In this document: positions 8,784-18,267 of the stretch, piece by piece
Layout of the letters: each line of letters starts with the position of its first letter
How positions within the stretch are numbered: position 1 is the first letter of the stretch
Assembly (NCBI GenBank): GCA_022823085.1
Contig: JAJDXV010000100.1
Coordinates: 1 to 61,377 of the forward strand
Length of the DNA: 61,377 bases
Source: Candidatus Poribacteria bacterium
GTDB taxonomy: Bacteria > Poribacteria > WGA-4E > WGA-3G
Direction: 5' to 3'
Notes under the pieces: generated by a model
Databases searched by the model: none
What the model saw: the letters and a program-made list of their open reading frames with translations, nothing else
What the model was told of the DNA's origin: nothing
Translations under genes and position numbers: made by a program

Positions 8784-10751
8784 TTACTCGTCGTCTCCGT
8801 CTGTCCCTGTTTGTCCTTTCGTTAATTCTTGCATAGAGGGCACAAAAACGCGATCGCCTTCTTTCAAACCGCCTGTGATTTGGAAGTGTGTGTTATTGCG
8901 CTGCCCGATTGTAATATGGGTTTTAACACCCTTTTGTTCTTTATTTTTGCTGGATTCACCGGTATCTAACATGACGAAGTACTGTCGTTCACTACTCACT
9001 TCTGCCTCTATATCAGGAAGTATGTTTTGTTCGGAAATAACAATACTGATCTCTATGGGACCGGTGCGTAAGCCTTTTTGGTCACCTTCGAGCAAGATTT
9101 CGAGGTTTCCACGTGTCTTTTCTGGGTAAATTTGACCAACGCGTCCCTTAAAATTCTTCCCAATAAGGTTCCTAATTTTGAGTTCTTGCCCTTCCTGAAA
9201 TTGTGTGAGGCTTGCTGAATTTATGTTGGCTTTAACAGTGAAAATCTGTGGACTTAGCACGGACGGGATCGGTAGCTGCAGGATATCCGATTCTTCAAAT
9301 ACGATAATATCAACATCTGCGGACATGCCGGGCAGCAATTCAGGTGGGGAACCGATGACCTCTACATCTACCTCAAAGGTAATGACGGAACTCTGATTTC
9401 CGGGGCCGCGTTGCGTTGCGCTCGGTGAAATCTCGCTCACCCGTCCCGGAAAAACACGCCCAGGGTAGCTATCAACGGTGATTTCGGCGCGCTGATCGAC
9501 TTCTATCTTTCCAATCTCTACCTGATTGATTTGTGTCCTCACAATCATCTGGTCGAGGTCTGCAATCCGCATAATCGCTTCACCGCGTGAAAATGAAGAA
9601 CGCCCTGAGGTTATAATTTCGCCTTCCTCCACAATAAGACGGGTAATCGTTCCTGCCATAGGTGCAGTGACGGTTGTCCATTCGTAGCGTTCTTGCTGAG
9701 AGTCGAGTTGGCTTTGCGCTTGGAGCAGACTCGCCTCTGCGCTCACCTTTGAATGTATTGTCAACTCCTTTTCTTCTTCTGTTGTCTCTTGTATCTGTTG
9801 GAGTCGGGTTTGTGAGTCTTCGAGTTCCGCTTCGTACTGTTTCTGCTGTGCTTTTAGGGACTCTTTAAGTGTTTCAACGTTCTTTTTATTCAGAGCAAGC
9901 GTCGATTCTCGGTTCTCTATGGCTTTATCCCGAGTGTTAAGGTTCTCTTCTTGGGATTTTATAGTCTCCTTTTGTGATTCTACCTCTTTAAGAGCCGTAT
10001 CGTACTGTGACTTCGCAACGACAAGTTGTCTCTGAGAATCCTCCAACGCCTGTTTTGAAATGAGCTGCTTATCATAAAGTTCCTTGTTACGTTCATGCTC
10101 GGACACTGTCGTTTCATACGAGATTTTGGCGGATTCAACAGATGACTCCGCGCGTTCAAGGGTTAGCTTTGCTTGTCCTAATGCGATTTCTGCCTGTTTC
10201 AACGCGATATTATCCTGATCCAGTGAGTTCTTTGTTGTTGCGACTAATGTTTCAGCCTCTGTGATGCGTTGCTGTGTGTTTGCAACGAAGGAATCGAGGG
10301 TTGCTTGTGCTTTTAAAACGGAATTTCGCGCTTGGGCGAGACTACTTTCTTGTTGTTTTTCTGTGATTGTAATCCGCAGTTGTGCTCGCTCAAGTTCCGC
10401 CTTCCGTGCATTAAGATTCGCCTCTGCCTGCTTCTTTTGCTCCAGGATTTGCTTTTCATCGATGCGAAGGAGGGGTTGGCCGAGCTCAACCTTTTCCGCT
10501 TCATCAACGAGGATTTCAACGATCTCGCCTTCGACGTTTGAGCGGACATCTACCTCTATAAAGGAGCGTAGGTTACCAGACTCACGAACACGGACAAGGA
10601 ATTCGCCGCGTCGGACGACTTCTTGTTTAACTTCGGACGCTTCCTTTTTCCCGCCGAAACTGATATTCATACGGGTAGCACCGATTGCGCCGAGGCTAAT
10701 GACGACGATGGCAGCTACCCCGATGATTAGCCATCTCTTACGGTTTTTCAT
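8784..10751 (-). CDS. HlyD/MacA-family periplasmic adaptor with an extended coiled coil
   Basis: 655 residues, well above the ~350-450 usual for adaptors. A membrane anchor (about residues 8-26) is followed by the first half of the lipoyl (barrel-sandwich) domain with VRSNVEGEIVEILVDEAEKVELGQPLLRID. A very long Gln/Glu/Lys-rich coiled-coil hairpin spans roughly residues 105-355. The second lipoyl half (TVTAPMAGTITRLIVEEGE) and beta-barrel and membrane-proximal domains follow. It would bridge an inner-membrane ABC pump to the TolC protein encoded immediately upstream (2-base gap). The long hairpin suggests a wide periplasmic span. It is cotranscribed with tolC and the ATPase. Confidence 0.9.
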   Translation of the reverse strand: MKNRKRWLIIGVAAIVVISLGAIGATRMNISFGGKKEASEVKQEVVRRGEFLVRVRESGNLRSFIEVDVRSNVEGEIVEILVDEAEKVELGQPLLRIDEKQILEQKKQAEANLNARKAELERAQLRITITEKQQESSLAQARNSVLKAQATLDSFVANTQQRITEAETLVATTKNSLDQDNIALKQAEIALGQAKLTLERAESSVESAKISYETTVSEHERNKELYDKQLISKQALEDSQRQLVVAKSQYDTALKEVESQKETIKSQEENLNTRDKAIENRESTLALNKKNVETLKESLKAQQKQYEAELEDSQTRLQQIQETTEEEKELTIHSKVSAEASLLQAQSQLDSQQERYEWTTVTAPMAGTITRLIVEEGEIITSGRSSFSRGEAIMRIADLDQMIVRTQINQVEIGKIEVDQRAEITVDSYPGRVFPGRVSEISPSATQRGPGNQSSVITFEVDVEVIGSPPELLPGMSADVDIIVFEESDILQLPIPSVLSPQIFTVKANINSASLTQFQEGQELKIRNLIGKNFKGRVGQIYPEKTRGNLEILLEGDQKGLRTGPIEISIVISEQNILPDIEAEVSSERQYFVMLDTGESSKNKEQKGVKTHITIGQRNNTHFQITGGLKEGDRVFVPSMQELTKGQTGTDGDDE

Positions 10752-10753
10752 GT

Positions 10754-12154
10754 CTACTGTAGCACTCCCATTGCGTCTTGCAGACGGATTTGTGCGATTT
10801 TGTAGTCGTAGAAGGCATTGACTTCGTTTGTCAATGCTTGTGCGTAACTCGTTTGGGCATCGAGCAGTTCAAGCAGGATAGCCTTTCCGACATCAAAACG
10901 CCCTTGGATGACATCCAAACTGAGCTTAGCGTTGAGTACCTGTTTCTTGGAGATGTCAACGACGAGTTCACTCCGTTCAAGCGTCAGGTAGGCTTGCCGC
11001 ACACCAAGTGCAACGCTTCGTTCTAAGTCACTGACATTTTCACGCGATTGTTCTAACTGCATCTGTATCTCTTTAACACGATTTCCCAAAACACCACCAT
11101 CAAAGAGCGTGAAATTCAGGGATACACCGGCACTCCAAGACCGGAAATCGGAGAAGTTCTCCCGTTCGCGGAGGTAGTCGTCAAGGTTGACGTTGTAGTC
11201 AACATCTGCGTTTAAACGTGGCCAGCGTTGTAATCGCGCCAAGGTCAGGCTCCACTCTTGTGATCTGATTTGTGCTTGCCGCTCTTGGAACTCAGGACGG
11301 CTGTTAAGAGCGATTTGAATGGCTTCTTCAATCGGCATCTCTATTCGCTCAATAGTTCCTCGGTCTTGGTAGAGTTGATAGGATTCATCAACAGAGACCG
11401 TAAGTAACTGACCAGGGTCCAATCCGAGGAGACGTGGTAGCGTTGCCTGCGCGATTTGCGATGCGTTTACATTGTTAATAAGTGATAGTTGATCATTTGC
11501 TTCTCGGAGCTCAGCGGTAGCGACATCTGCAGGGATCAGGGTGCCTGCTTCCACGAAATCCCTTGTGCGTTGTGTGTTTTCTTGCGATCTTGCAAGAATT
11601 TGTTCGCTAACTTTGACGAGTTCCTGCCTTTTAAGAACATCGTAGTAAGCCACTGTAATGTCAAGGATTATGTCTTGTTTCGTCCTTTCGTTTCGGTTAA
11701 CAGTAGCGGTTAGACTTTCTTTTGCTTGGGCGAAGCTGCCTTCACGCTGCCCGTTATCCCAAAGTGTATAGACCCCACGGAGTCCTAAATTGTAGTTTTC
11801 AGGTTCAAAACCGAAGTCAAGACGGTCAGAAAAATCGTAGTTGCCGGTTGAAAAAATTTGCGGAAAATATCCAGAGCGCGCGTTTTTCACTCGGAGTTCT
11901 TGTATTGCAAGATTCAACCGTGCGTTCCGCATACTTGTTGATTTTTCTAAACCTATCTGGATACATTGTTCAAGCGTCAAGGGTTGGGATAAGTCGATTT
12001 CGTTTGCAGGTTCTTGTGCGCCGACAGAGAGAACCACAGCAAACTGAAGGATGATAATAGCTGGTAGGAGCGCGTTTTGGAAGTTGGCACGCCGCTCCCG
12101 TAAAAAAGTTGTGAGTTTCGATAAAACAGTAAGCTTAATTTTCCCGTGAATCAT
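10754..12154 (-). CDS. TolC-family outer-membrane efflux protein
   Basis: 466 residues from the ATG preceded by AAGGAG at six bases; an ATG 18 bases upstream lacks a site. A signal sequence is followed by the two tandem OEP repeats: LTLEQCIQIGLEKSTSMRNARLNL opens the first, and PIEEAIQIALNSRPEFQERQAQI opens the second. Long alternating helices alternate with short beta strands, as in the TolC channel-tunnel trimer. It is the first gene of the three-gene export operon and stops two bases before the adaptor gene. Confidence 0.92.
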   Translation of the reverse strand: MIHGKIKLTVLSKLTTFLRERRANFQNALLPAIIILQFAVVLSVGAQEPANEIDLSQPLTLEQCIQIGLEKSTSMRNARLNLAIQELRVKNARSGYFPQIFSTGNYDFSDRLDFGFEPENYNLGLRGVYTLWDNGQREGSFAQAKESLTATVNRNERTKQDIILDITVAYYDVLKRQELVKVSEQILARSQENTQRTRDFVEAGTLIPADVATAELREANDQLSLINNVNASQIAQATLPRLLGLDPGQLLTVSVDESYQLYQDRGTIERIEMPIEEAIQIALNSRPEFQERQAQIRSQEWSLTLARLQRWPRLNADVDYNVNLDDYLRERENFSDFRSWSAGVSLNFTLFDGGVLGNRVKEIQMQLEQSRENVSDLERSVALGVRQAYLTLERSELVVDISKKQVLNAKLSLDVIQGRFDVGKAILLELLDAQTSYAQALTNEVNAFYDYKIAQIRLQDAMGVLQ

Positions 12155-12617
12155 TAACGGCTCCTTGTCCATTCCGGTGCTGATAGATACGCTTTCTAAG
12201 CGAATACGTTGTGGTAGTTCAAAATTGTCTAACAGTCGTTGTAAATTTCACTACAACCGTATTGTTTTATAGATTATTGCGTCAATGCAGCCTCTAATTC
12301 TCTCTCGGTGTTAGCACTGACTTCTAAAAACGCCTAAATATGAGAAGGTCTTTTACACGCTTTATTAAGAGTTGTTTGAATTTTTAATGCAATACCAAAA
12401 GAACCTACCTATATACTTTGACGCAATACCTCTATAAAAGTTTAGACATTTTGACCCGCCAAGAGGTTCTTTATAATTGTAATTGTTGTGGATTTCTGCT
12501 AAACTATTATGGCAGAAATCGATCGGTATCTGGTTGTCAAAAACCATCGTTCTTGATAAGTAGCAACAAATGTTTACACAATCGTAGTCGTTAAAGAATT
12601 TTGAAGCCACACAATTC
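12155..12617. other. Intergenic region with inverted repeats and a possible plus-strand promoter
   Basis: This 463-base divergent gap holds no convincing gene. A 9-base inverted repeat GATTTCTGC / GCAGAAATC lies at 12491-12499 and 12512-12520. AAAGAACCT near 12398 is mirrored by AGGTTCTTT near 12464. A candidate plus-strand promoter has TTGACC at 12451-12456 and a perfect TATAAT at 12472-12477, but the spacer is only 15 bases. Confidence 0.4.
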
Positions 12618-14261
12618 ATGGATAGAATTATGCCAAAGGGAAATCAAGTTTTCAAATTTATTTTTATTTCTATTGTCGTTATTTTTTGCGTATCAACACC
12701 AGTGTTCTCGGTAGATTCGGGTACATACTGGCTGCTTGTTGACGCGACATTAGATTCACAGGCACGCAATGGAATTAATTCACTTACGGAACTCTTGACA
12801 ACGCGGGGGAAAGTGCCGAGTGCCCAAATTTATCGTGTGGAAGGCGAGAACGCAACAGGCGCAGAGATCCAGGCGCAGCTCCAAGACATCGGAAGGCAAG
12901 CGGACGCTGAAGACACGCTGATCCTCTTGTATCACGGACTGGTTACGAAACCGAGAGGTACTGCTGCGATGCATCTGTTACCGCAAGGCGACATAGATGT
13001 CATTGAAGATTCGACATTCAACGCCTGGCTCAGGGAGACTGGCATAGAACAGACGGTTGTCATCGTTGATGGCTACACGGAGGATACGAATTTAAGTGCT
13101 TACTTCGGTAACCGCGAGATACTCGGTACTGCTGCGCTGAATGTGATTCAATCGGTAGCGACAGCGGCGCGTACAACACTGCTTAAGAAACTTAACGATG
13201 TGCTCGCTGTGGATACAACAGATTTAGACGACAATCGGCGGTTGAGTATCTCTGAAGTTTACGATCTGCTGCGAGAAGCACCGGAGTTTCTGGAGGGGAT
13301 CCTCGCGCCGACAGGAAATGTTGAAGCGGTGCTCCTCAAATTGAGTCCCGCGCTTAAGGTGACAACACTTCCGGAAGGTGCAGAGGTCTCTATCAACGAT
13401 GTAGAAGTTGGGAATACCCCGAAACTCATTACAGAGAATCTACAGCAAGGCACGACTAAAGTATCGGTCAAAAAAGCGGGGTACATCACGCCGCCGGCTA
13501 AACCTGCTGAATTGGCGTTAGTGCTCGGCGAGTCTGTCCACATCGGTTGGGTGCTTAAACCTATCGCTATTCACGGTACTATTAAAGGTGTTGATGGTGT
13601 GTCGCCTGCTGGTGCTGTCGTTTGGATTGATGGCACGACACATCACCGTACTGTCGCGCCAGATGGAATTTTCCGTTTTGATGCGTGGGAGGACACCGGC
13701 TTATTGACGCTCGGTGAAACTTACACGCTCTACGCGAAACATGGAAGTCTGAATTACGGTTCGGTAACTTTCACATTCGATGGCTATAGCGATATATCCC
13801 AATCGCTCCAACTTGTTAAGAAAAGTTGGTTTGAAGTATCCGAAATCGAATTCGAGCGGGACAACCATCAAGGGGCAGTCACTGCTTTTCAGAACGGGGT
13901 TGAGGAGACGACAGATTTCCCGCAAATGTCCACGGATCTGACGGTTCTGCTCCTTAGTTCCTTTGCTGATGCGTTAGAAAGACAAGACGTTCAGGATGTC
14001 AGTTATCTTGTCGTTACAGCGAAGCTCGCCGAACAACTCGATCAATCTGACCTCGCCAGGAAATATTGGCAGGAGGTGAAAACGAAAGCCGAGAAGGGGA
14101 CACCTGCCGCCAAATTGGCGGGTCAACGGTTATGGCAGCTCAATCGGAGTCGCTATATTCTTAACATTGTTCTGATTGTGCTGTTAGTGGTTCTGCTTGT
14201 CTCTGGCGGATGGACGTTTTATAGGTATCGGAGAACTAAGGCACTCACACAAGAATATTAA
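12618..14261 (+). CDS. Membrane-anchored degenerate caspase-like/PEGA-domain protein
   Basis: 547 residues (an ATG 12 bases downstream is an alternative start). Order: signal sequence or anchor to about residue 32; a caspase/metacaspase-like fold at about 36-160 with the histidine strand ILLYHG (His106); a PEGA domain around residues 245-300 (LPEGAEVSINDVEVGNTP); a carboxypeptidase-regulatory-like beta domain at about 315-400; a helical TPR-like stretch; and a C-terminal transmembrane segment at about 515-537. At the position of the catalytic cysteine (normally D-A-C) the sequence reads Asp151-Gly152-Tyr153, so the protease is predicted dead. It probably acts as a periplasmic binding or scaffold protein. 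It is convergent with truD, two bases apart. Confidence 0.72.
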   Translation: MDRIMPKGNQVFKFIFISIVVIFCVSTPVFSVDSGTYWLLVDATLDSQARNGINSLTELLTTRGKVPSAQIYRVEGENATGAEIQAQLQDIGRQADAEDTLILLYHGLVTKPRGTAAMHLLPQGDIDVIEDSTFNAWLRETGIEQTVVIVDGYTEDTNLSAYFGNREILGTAALNVIQSVATAARTTLLKKLNDVLAVDTTDLDDNRRLSISEVYDLLREAPEFLEGILAPTGNVEAVLLKLSPALKVTTLPEGAEVSINDVEVGNTPKLITENLQQGTTKVSVKKAGYITPPAKPAELALVLGESVHIGWVLKPIAIHGTIKGVDGVSPAGAVVWIDGTTHHRTVAPDGIFRFDAWEDTGLLTLGETYTLYAKHGSLNYGSVTFTFDGYSDISQSLQLVKKSWFEVSEIEFERDNHQGAVTAFQNGVEETTDFPQMSTDLTVLLLSSFADALERQDVQDVSYLVVTAKLAEQLDQSDLARKYWQEVKTKAEKGTPAAKLAGQRLWQLNRSRYILNIVLIVLLVVLLVSGGWTFYRYRRTKALTQEY

Positions 14262-14263
14262 GA

Positions 14264-15325
14264 TCATTTAGGTGTCGGTAGGTCCGCCAAGAGTTCTTCC
14301 AAGACCACCGTTGCGTATCCACCCGCGGGGAGCGTGAAACTGAGACGTATTCCTGCGTGATTACCGACAGTGGATACGTCGTGCAGTTGGATCGGCATCC
14401 GTAGGGGTCTACGGGTTCCTGGTAATCGAATGCCAGCGACCTTCCGAAATTTTTCAAGACGAACGCCGTCATCTGCGAGAACCGATATTTCCAATTCACG
14501 TGCATCGCCACTCGGCATTCGCATTTTGTAGCCGAAGATGGGTCCTGATGGACTAATCTCAAATGCGTCAGCGCGCGGCTGTTCGATGGTCGGGTTTTCA
14601 ACAAGAAAAGGTGCGCCGTTGCTATGTTTCACGGCAATATCTCCGTCGATGAGTTTGCCTAAATGGGGTGTCCGCTTCTCAAGGATACGGTTAAAAAGGT
14701 GCGCTTGGTATGCCGACAGGTACAACCGCCGCAACCGATGTGGAATCGCGTTGACCAGCGTTTCAATAGGTTTCCGATCGAATTTTTGTTGTGGAAGGTT
14801 GTCGTTTGCGAATATATAGCATTTCAACGTTTCCCAATCCTCTTTCACCAGTGCTTTGCCGATGCGGTGCGAATCGTTTTTGTTTCCGAACCGTTGCACG
14901 CCAAACCGATTCGGAACGCCTTCGGTTGTCAACCGATCTATGCTCGTCTTGATTTGCGTCAAGCGATCGTGGGGCATATCGCGTAAAGTGAGTTCAAAAC
15001 GGTTACCTCGAAGATGGCCGACGCGCAATTTATGTGCGTGCCGTTCTGCCCATAAAACCTCAATATTCGGTTGTTTGATTCTCAACACCTGTTCCGGTGT
15101 GACCCCTTCGACAGATAAGACTTGTGTCGTGATGGCGTTTTTATCCTTCAAGCCTGCGTACCCGATATCTCGCGTATGGACCTGAAGTTCCCGTGCGATT
15201 CGATTGATAGCTTCCATCGTGCTGAGATTCCGTTTCCGAATCGCAAAATAGGTATGTGTCCCTGTCCGTGAGGGTTCATAGAGGGGTAGTTCTTCGACGA
15301 TAAAATCTTCCGGTGCTTTAAACAT
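14264..15325 (-). CDS. truD: tRNA pseudouridine(13) synthase TruD
   Basis: 353 residues. TruD isomerises U13 of tRNA. The catalytic motif GYAGLKDKNAITTQ carries Asp61, and the N-terminal PEDFIVEELPLYEPSRTGTHTYF and the NRFGVQRFG motif are family signatures. The insertion (TRUD) domain lies between about residues 150 and 300. Its stop is two bases from the convergent PEGA-protein stop, with no terminator between them. Confidence 0.93.
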   Translation of the reverse strand: MFKAPEDFIVEELPLYEPSRTGTHTYFAIRKRNLSTMEAINRIARELQVHTRDIGYAGLKDKNAITTQVLSVEGVTPEQVLRIKQPNIEVLWAERHAHKLRVGHLRGNRFELTLRDMPHDRLTQIKTSIDRLTTEGVPNRFGVQRFGNKNDSHRIGKALVKEDWETLKCYIFANDNLPQQKFDRKPIETLVNAIPHRLRRLYLSAYQAHLFNRILEKRTPHLGKLIDGDIAVKHSNGAPFLVENPTIEQPRADAFEISPSGPIFGYKMRMPSGDARELEISVLADDGVRLEKFRKVAGIRLPGTRRPLRMPIQLHDVSTVGNHAGIRLSFTLPAGGYATVVLEELLADLPTPK

Positions 15326-15475
15326 CTAACTTTTCTTTATTGAGAAACTGCTTTTGGGGTATCTTATCGGGTCTGTGAAGTTTTCGGTTGTGTTTTCCGT
15401 GCCGTGCCATCCTAAACTGGTTAAAATAGTGTAGCAGATTGGTGGAAATGCGGCAAGTCAATTGCGAATATTTCC

Positions 15476-15521
15476 TTGCGATTGGCATCTAATTGTGGTA
15501 TACTTAATAGTTAGATGCCAA
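15476..15521 (+). promoter_or_regulatory. Promoter with a perfect 11-bp inverted repeat around the -10 box
   Basis: TTGCGA (15476-15481), a 17-base spacer and TATACT (15499-15504) form a plausible promoter. TTGGCATCTAA (15482-15492) and its exact reverse complement TTAGATGCCAA (15511-15521) flank the -10. This could be an operator for a dimeric regulator of the ferredoxin-fusion gene, or a 5' leader hairpin if transcription begins within it. AGGGAGGG just after it is the ribosome site. Confidence 0.6.
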
Positions 15522-15537
15522 CAAAAGGGAGGGAAAG

Positions 15538-16824
15538 ATGGCTTACGTAATTTGTGAACCGTGTGTTGATGTCAAGGACACGGCATGCGTTGATGTCTGT
15601 CCTGTAGACTGTATACACACCAGTGAAGGCGAGAATCAGCTTTACATTGATCCGGATGTATGTATCGACTGCGCGGCGTGTGAACCTGCGTGTCCGGTTG
15701 ACGCGATCTCTATGCAAAGCGATGTTCCTGCGGAGTGGGAATCGTATATTGAAATCAACCGTAAATTCTTCGAGACTTTCGTTAAACCAGAAACATCAGA
15801 CAGCGATGCCGACGACACCGGCAAACCTAAACAGGGAAAAACACAGGGAATCCCGGAAGAATTTGTGCAGCTGCCAGACGTGCCGGATACAAGGCTCCGC
15901 GCGCCGTTCAATGTGTTAGCGATGCTCGGTCAACCGATGCTCGGTGCGTTCTCAGCAAAGTTCAAAATGCAGCTTGAGGAGATGGCGGGAAATACGCGCG
16001 TCTTTAGTTCTGCGGTATCTACAGGTATTAACAGTCTTGTTAACCTGACGCTTTATCCATTGATCCTTTTCTTCATTGGGTTCCGCGGTCAGGAAGCCGA
16101 CCTTTTCTCAAGTAGCGGGAACTTGATGATCTTCCTTGGTATCATCATCGCGGTCACTGAAGGGATTTACCGTTTTAAGGATGAGTTTGGTTCAACAGAC
16201 GCGCAACCGCGTTATGGCGCGTCGTTCTACGGTTGGTTGATGTCCCTCGTTGCGACACCACTTCTTATCGGTGCTCGTTCCGCGTTGGTCAAAGAGTCGG
16301 CATCACAACGGACAACAGCACCCGGAGCGGTCTCCGTAGGTGGCGCAATTTACACCGATGATATAAAGGAACGATACCGACGTTACGGAATGATCAATCA
16401 GGTTTCAGAAAAGGCGGACTACTATCGCATCGAAATTGAGTTTCCACGATGGGTCCCGCACTCCTCGATGAAAGAAACGTACGGTCTGCCTGACAGGTTG
16501 CCAGATTATGACTACGAAGTTCACTTAAGTTCTCCATATTCGATAGAAGCTATACCGGTATCGGAAACGACAGTGACGGTTCAGACGCAACTTCCTGTGA
16601 ACCCGAAGACAGGGCAGATGGAAGATCCTCGGTTTGAGAATGTCGTTGGACGTGCGAGTTCCTTCCCGAACGGTTTTACAAGCGTTTTTCCGATTCAAGC
16701 GCAACCGGTGGATTTCCATACGCACTATCGGAACAGGGTACTCGAAATCATCGTTCCGAAAACAGGGAGTTACGCTGACCTCGGCTTGGAACCGCCTGTC
16801 CACTACGCGAAACTTAAAGGATAG
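15538..16824 (+). CDS. 7Fe/8Fe ferredoxin fused to a membrane and beta-sandwich region
   Basis: 428 residues. The first ~75 are an FdxA-type dicluster ferredoxin: Cys9, Cys17, Cys21, Cys25 and C42-x2-C45-x2-C48-x3-C52-P, with EPC and CPVD contexts. A charged linker leads to a middle region with hydrophobic helices at about residues 165-215 and 230-250, likely membrane-embedded. A C-terminal beta-rich region follows (YYRIEIEFPRWVP, and VLEIIVPKTG near the end, reminiscent of Hsp20/CS beta-sandwiches). An electron carrier tied to a membrane would suit a membrane oxidoreductase, but no partner is adjacent. The fusion is unfamiliar; the ferredoxin part is certain, the remainder is not assigned. 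Confidence 0.8.
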   Translation: MAYVICEPCVDVKDTACVDVCPVDCIHTSEGENQLYIDPDVCIDCAACEPACPVDAISMQSDVPAEWESYIEINRKFFETFVKPETSDSDADDTGKPKQGKTQGIPEEFVQLPDVPDTRLRAPFNVLAMLGQPMLGAFSAKFKMQLEEMAGNTRVFSSAVSTGINSLVNLTLYPLILFFIGFRGQEADLFSSSGNLMIFLGIIIAVTEGIYRFKDEFGSTDAQPRYGASFYGWLMSLVATPLLIGARSALVKESASQRTTAPGAVSVGGAIYTDDIKERYRRYGMINQVSEKADYYRIEIEFPRWVPHSSMKETYGLPDRLPDYDYEVHLSSPYSIEAIPVSETTVTVQTQLPVNPKTGQMEDPRFENVVGRASSFPNGFTSVFPIQAQPVDFHTHYRNRVLEIIVPKTGSYADLGLEPPVHYAKLKG

Positions 16825-16856
16825 CGTAAGTTGGAAATAAATGACGAGAAAGCATT

Positions 16857-18227
16857 ATGTTGGATAAAGAGACGCTTGTCGCTTATGACAAGCGTTATCT
16901 CTGGCATCCGTTCACGCAGATGCAAGATTGGATGACAGAGGATGTGATCGTCATCGAACGTGGTGAGGGGTGTTACCTTGTAGATATTTCTGGGAACCGG
17001 TATATTGATGGAATGGCATCTATGTGGACAAACGTCCACGGACACAATCACCCCGAAATAAATGCAGCACTCAAAACGCAGCTCGATAAAGTTGCACATA
17101 CAACACTGCTCGGATATAGCAATATCCCTGCGATTCAACTTGCGCAAAAACTGGTAGAAATCACGCCTGCAGGACTCAACAAGGTATTTTATTCCGATAA
17201 CGGTTCAACTGCTGTCGAAATTGCCTTGAAGATGGCGTATCAGTATTGGCAACACAAGGGAGAATCGCAACGGGAACTGTTTATCCATTTCGATAATGCG
17301 TATCACGGTGACACGGTAGGTGCGATGAGTGTCGGCGGTATCAGCAGTTTCCACAACACCTTTGATTCCCTCCTTTTCAGAGGTGTCCGTGTGTCTGCTC
17401 CTGAAACCTATCGTCCCGGTCGTGATAGAGATACGTCAGGGAATCGTCGTGGTGCTGCGCTGAAAATGCGCTGGCTTAATGCTGTGGAAGCTGCGCTCTC
17501 GGAAAATGCGGGGCGGATCGCTGGTATCATTTTGGAGCCGCTTATTCAAGGTGCTGGTGGGATGCTGATTGCGCCGAAAGGGTTTTTGAAGGCACTCTCC
17601 GTATTGGCGAAACGGTGGGAAGTGCTTCTCATTGTTGATGAAGTGATGACCGGTTTCGGACGCACCGGCAGAATGTGGGCATGTGAACACGAGAACGTTA
17701 CACCTGACATCTTATGCACAGCAAAGGGTCTCGCTGCGGGGTACCTTCCGCTCGCTGCGACACTTACGACAGACGACATCTATAACGCCTTCCTCGGCGA
17801 CTATAAAGACCTCAAAACCTTTTTCCACGGTCACACTTTTACAGGTAACCCTTTGGCATGTGCTGTAGCGTTAGAAAATATCGCTATTTTCGAGCGTGAG
17901 AACCTCCTACCCGAACTTCAGCCCAAAATTGAACACTTTAAAAATCGACTTCAGGATTTCTATGCACTGCCGCGCGTTGGGGATATACGAATGTGCGGAC
18001 TTGCTGCCGGTGTAGAACTTATGAAGGACCGAGGGACAGGCACACCTTATCCATTTGAAGAGAAGGTAAGTATCCGAGTTTGCAAGGAGGCACTTAATCG
18101 TGGTGCGATGCTCCGACCACTTGTCAATACCATCGTTTTAATGCCGCCGTTGGGAATATCGATTGCCGAGCTGGATGCGCTGCTGGATATTGTTTACAGT
18201 TCTATTGAGGTAGGCACGAAAGAATAG
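16857..18227 (+). CDS. bioA: Adenosylmethionine-8-amino-7-oxononanoate aminotransferase
   Basis: 456 residues of the class III PLP aminotransferases. BioA moves an amino group from S-adenosylmethionine to 7-keto-8-aminopelargonate in biotin synthesis. Characteristic segments are YLWHPFTQMQDW at the N-terminus, SDNGSTAVEIALKMA, AYHGDTVGAMSVGG, DEVMTGFGRTG and the PLP lysine in TAKGLAAGYLP (Lys290). The WHPFTQM sequence distinguishes BioA from other class III enzymes. It lies 32 bases downstream of the ferredoxin fusion and could be cotranscribed, but bioB, bioD and bioF are absent from the window. Confidence 0.93.
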   Translation: MLDKETLVAYDKRYLWHPFTQMQDWMTEDVIVIERGEGCYLVDISGNRYIDGMASMWTNVHGHNHPEINAALKTQLDKVAHTTLLGYSNIPAIQLAQKLVEITPAGLNKVFYSDNGSTAVEIALKMAYQYWQHKGESQRELFIHFDNAYHGDTVGAMSVGGISSFHNTFDSLLFRGVRVSAPETYRPGRDRDTSGNRRGAALKMRWLNAVEAALSENAGRIAGIILEPLIQGAGGMLIAPKGFLKALSVLAKRWEVLLIVDEVMTGFGRTGRMWACEHENVTPDILCTAKGLAAGYLPLAATLTTDDIYNAFLGDYKDLKTFFHGHTFTGNPLACAVALENIAIFERENLLPELQPKIEHFKNRLQDFYALPRVGDIRMCGLAAGVELMKDRGTGTPYPFEEKVSIRVCKEALNRGAMLRPLVNTIVLMPPLGISIAELDALLDIVYSSIEVGTKE

Positions 18228-18248
18228 GCGGGGTTGCAAACCCCGCCT
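18226..18248. terminator. GC-rich hairpin after bioA
   Basis: Perfect 10-base-pair stem AGGCGGGGTT / AACCCCGCCT with a three-base loop that includes the bioA stop codon. No T-tract follows, so it may be a pause or mRNA-protecting hairpin rather than an intrinsic terminator. The facing propeller gene ends 20 bases away. Confidence 0.55.
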
Positions 18249-18267
18249 GCATAAGTTTGGAATGCGT

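Noticed and set aside
12365..12619. 84-codon minus-strand frame upstream of the PEGA protein
   Set aside because: AT-rich, Asn/Tyr/Cys-heavy composition, no ribosome site, and it overlaps inverted repeats; treated as non-coding.
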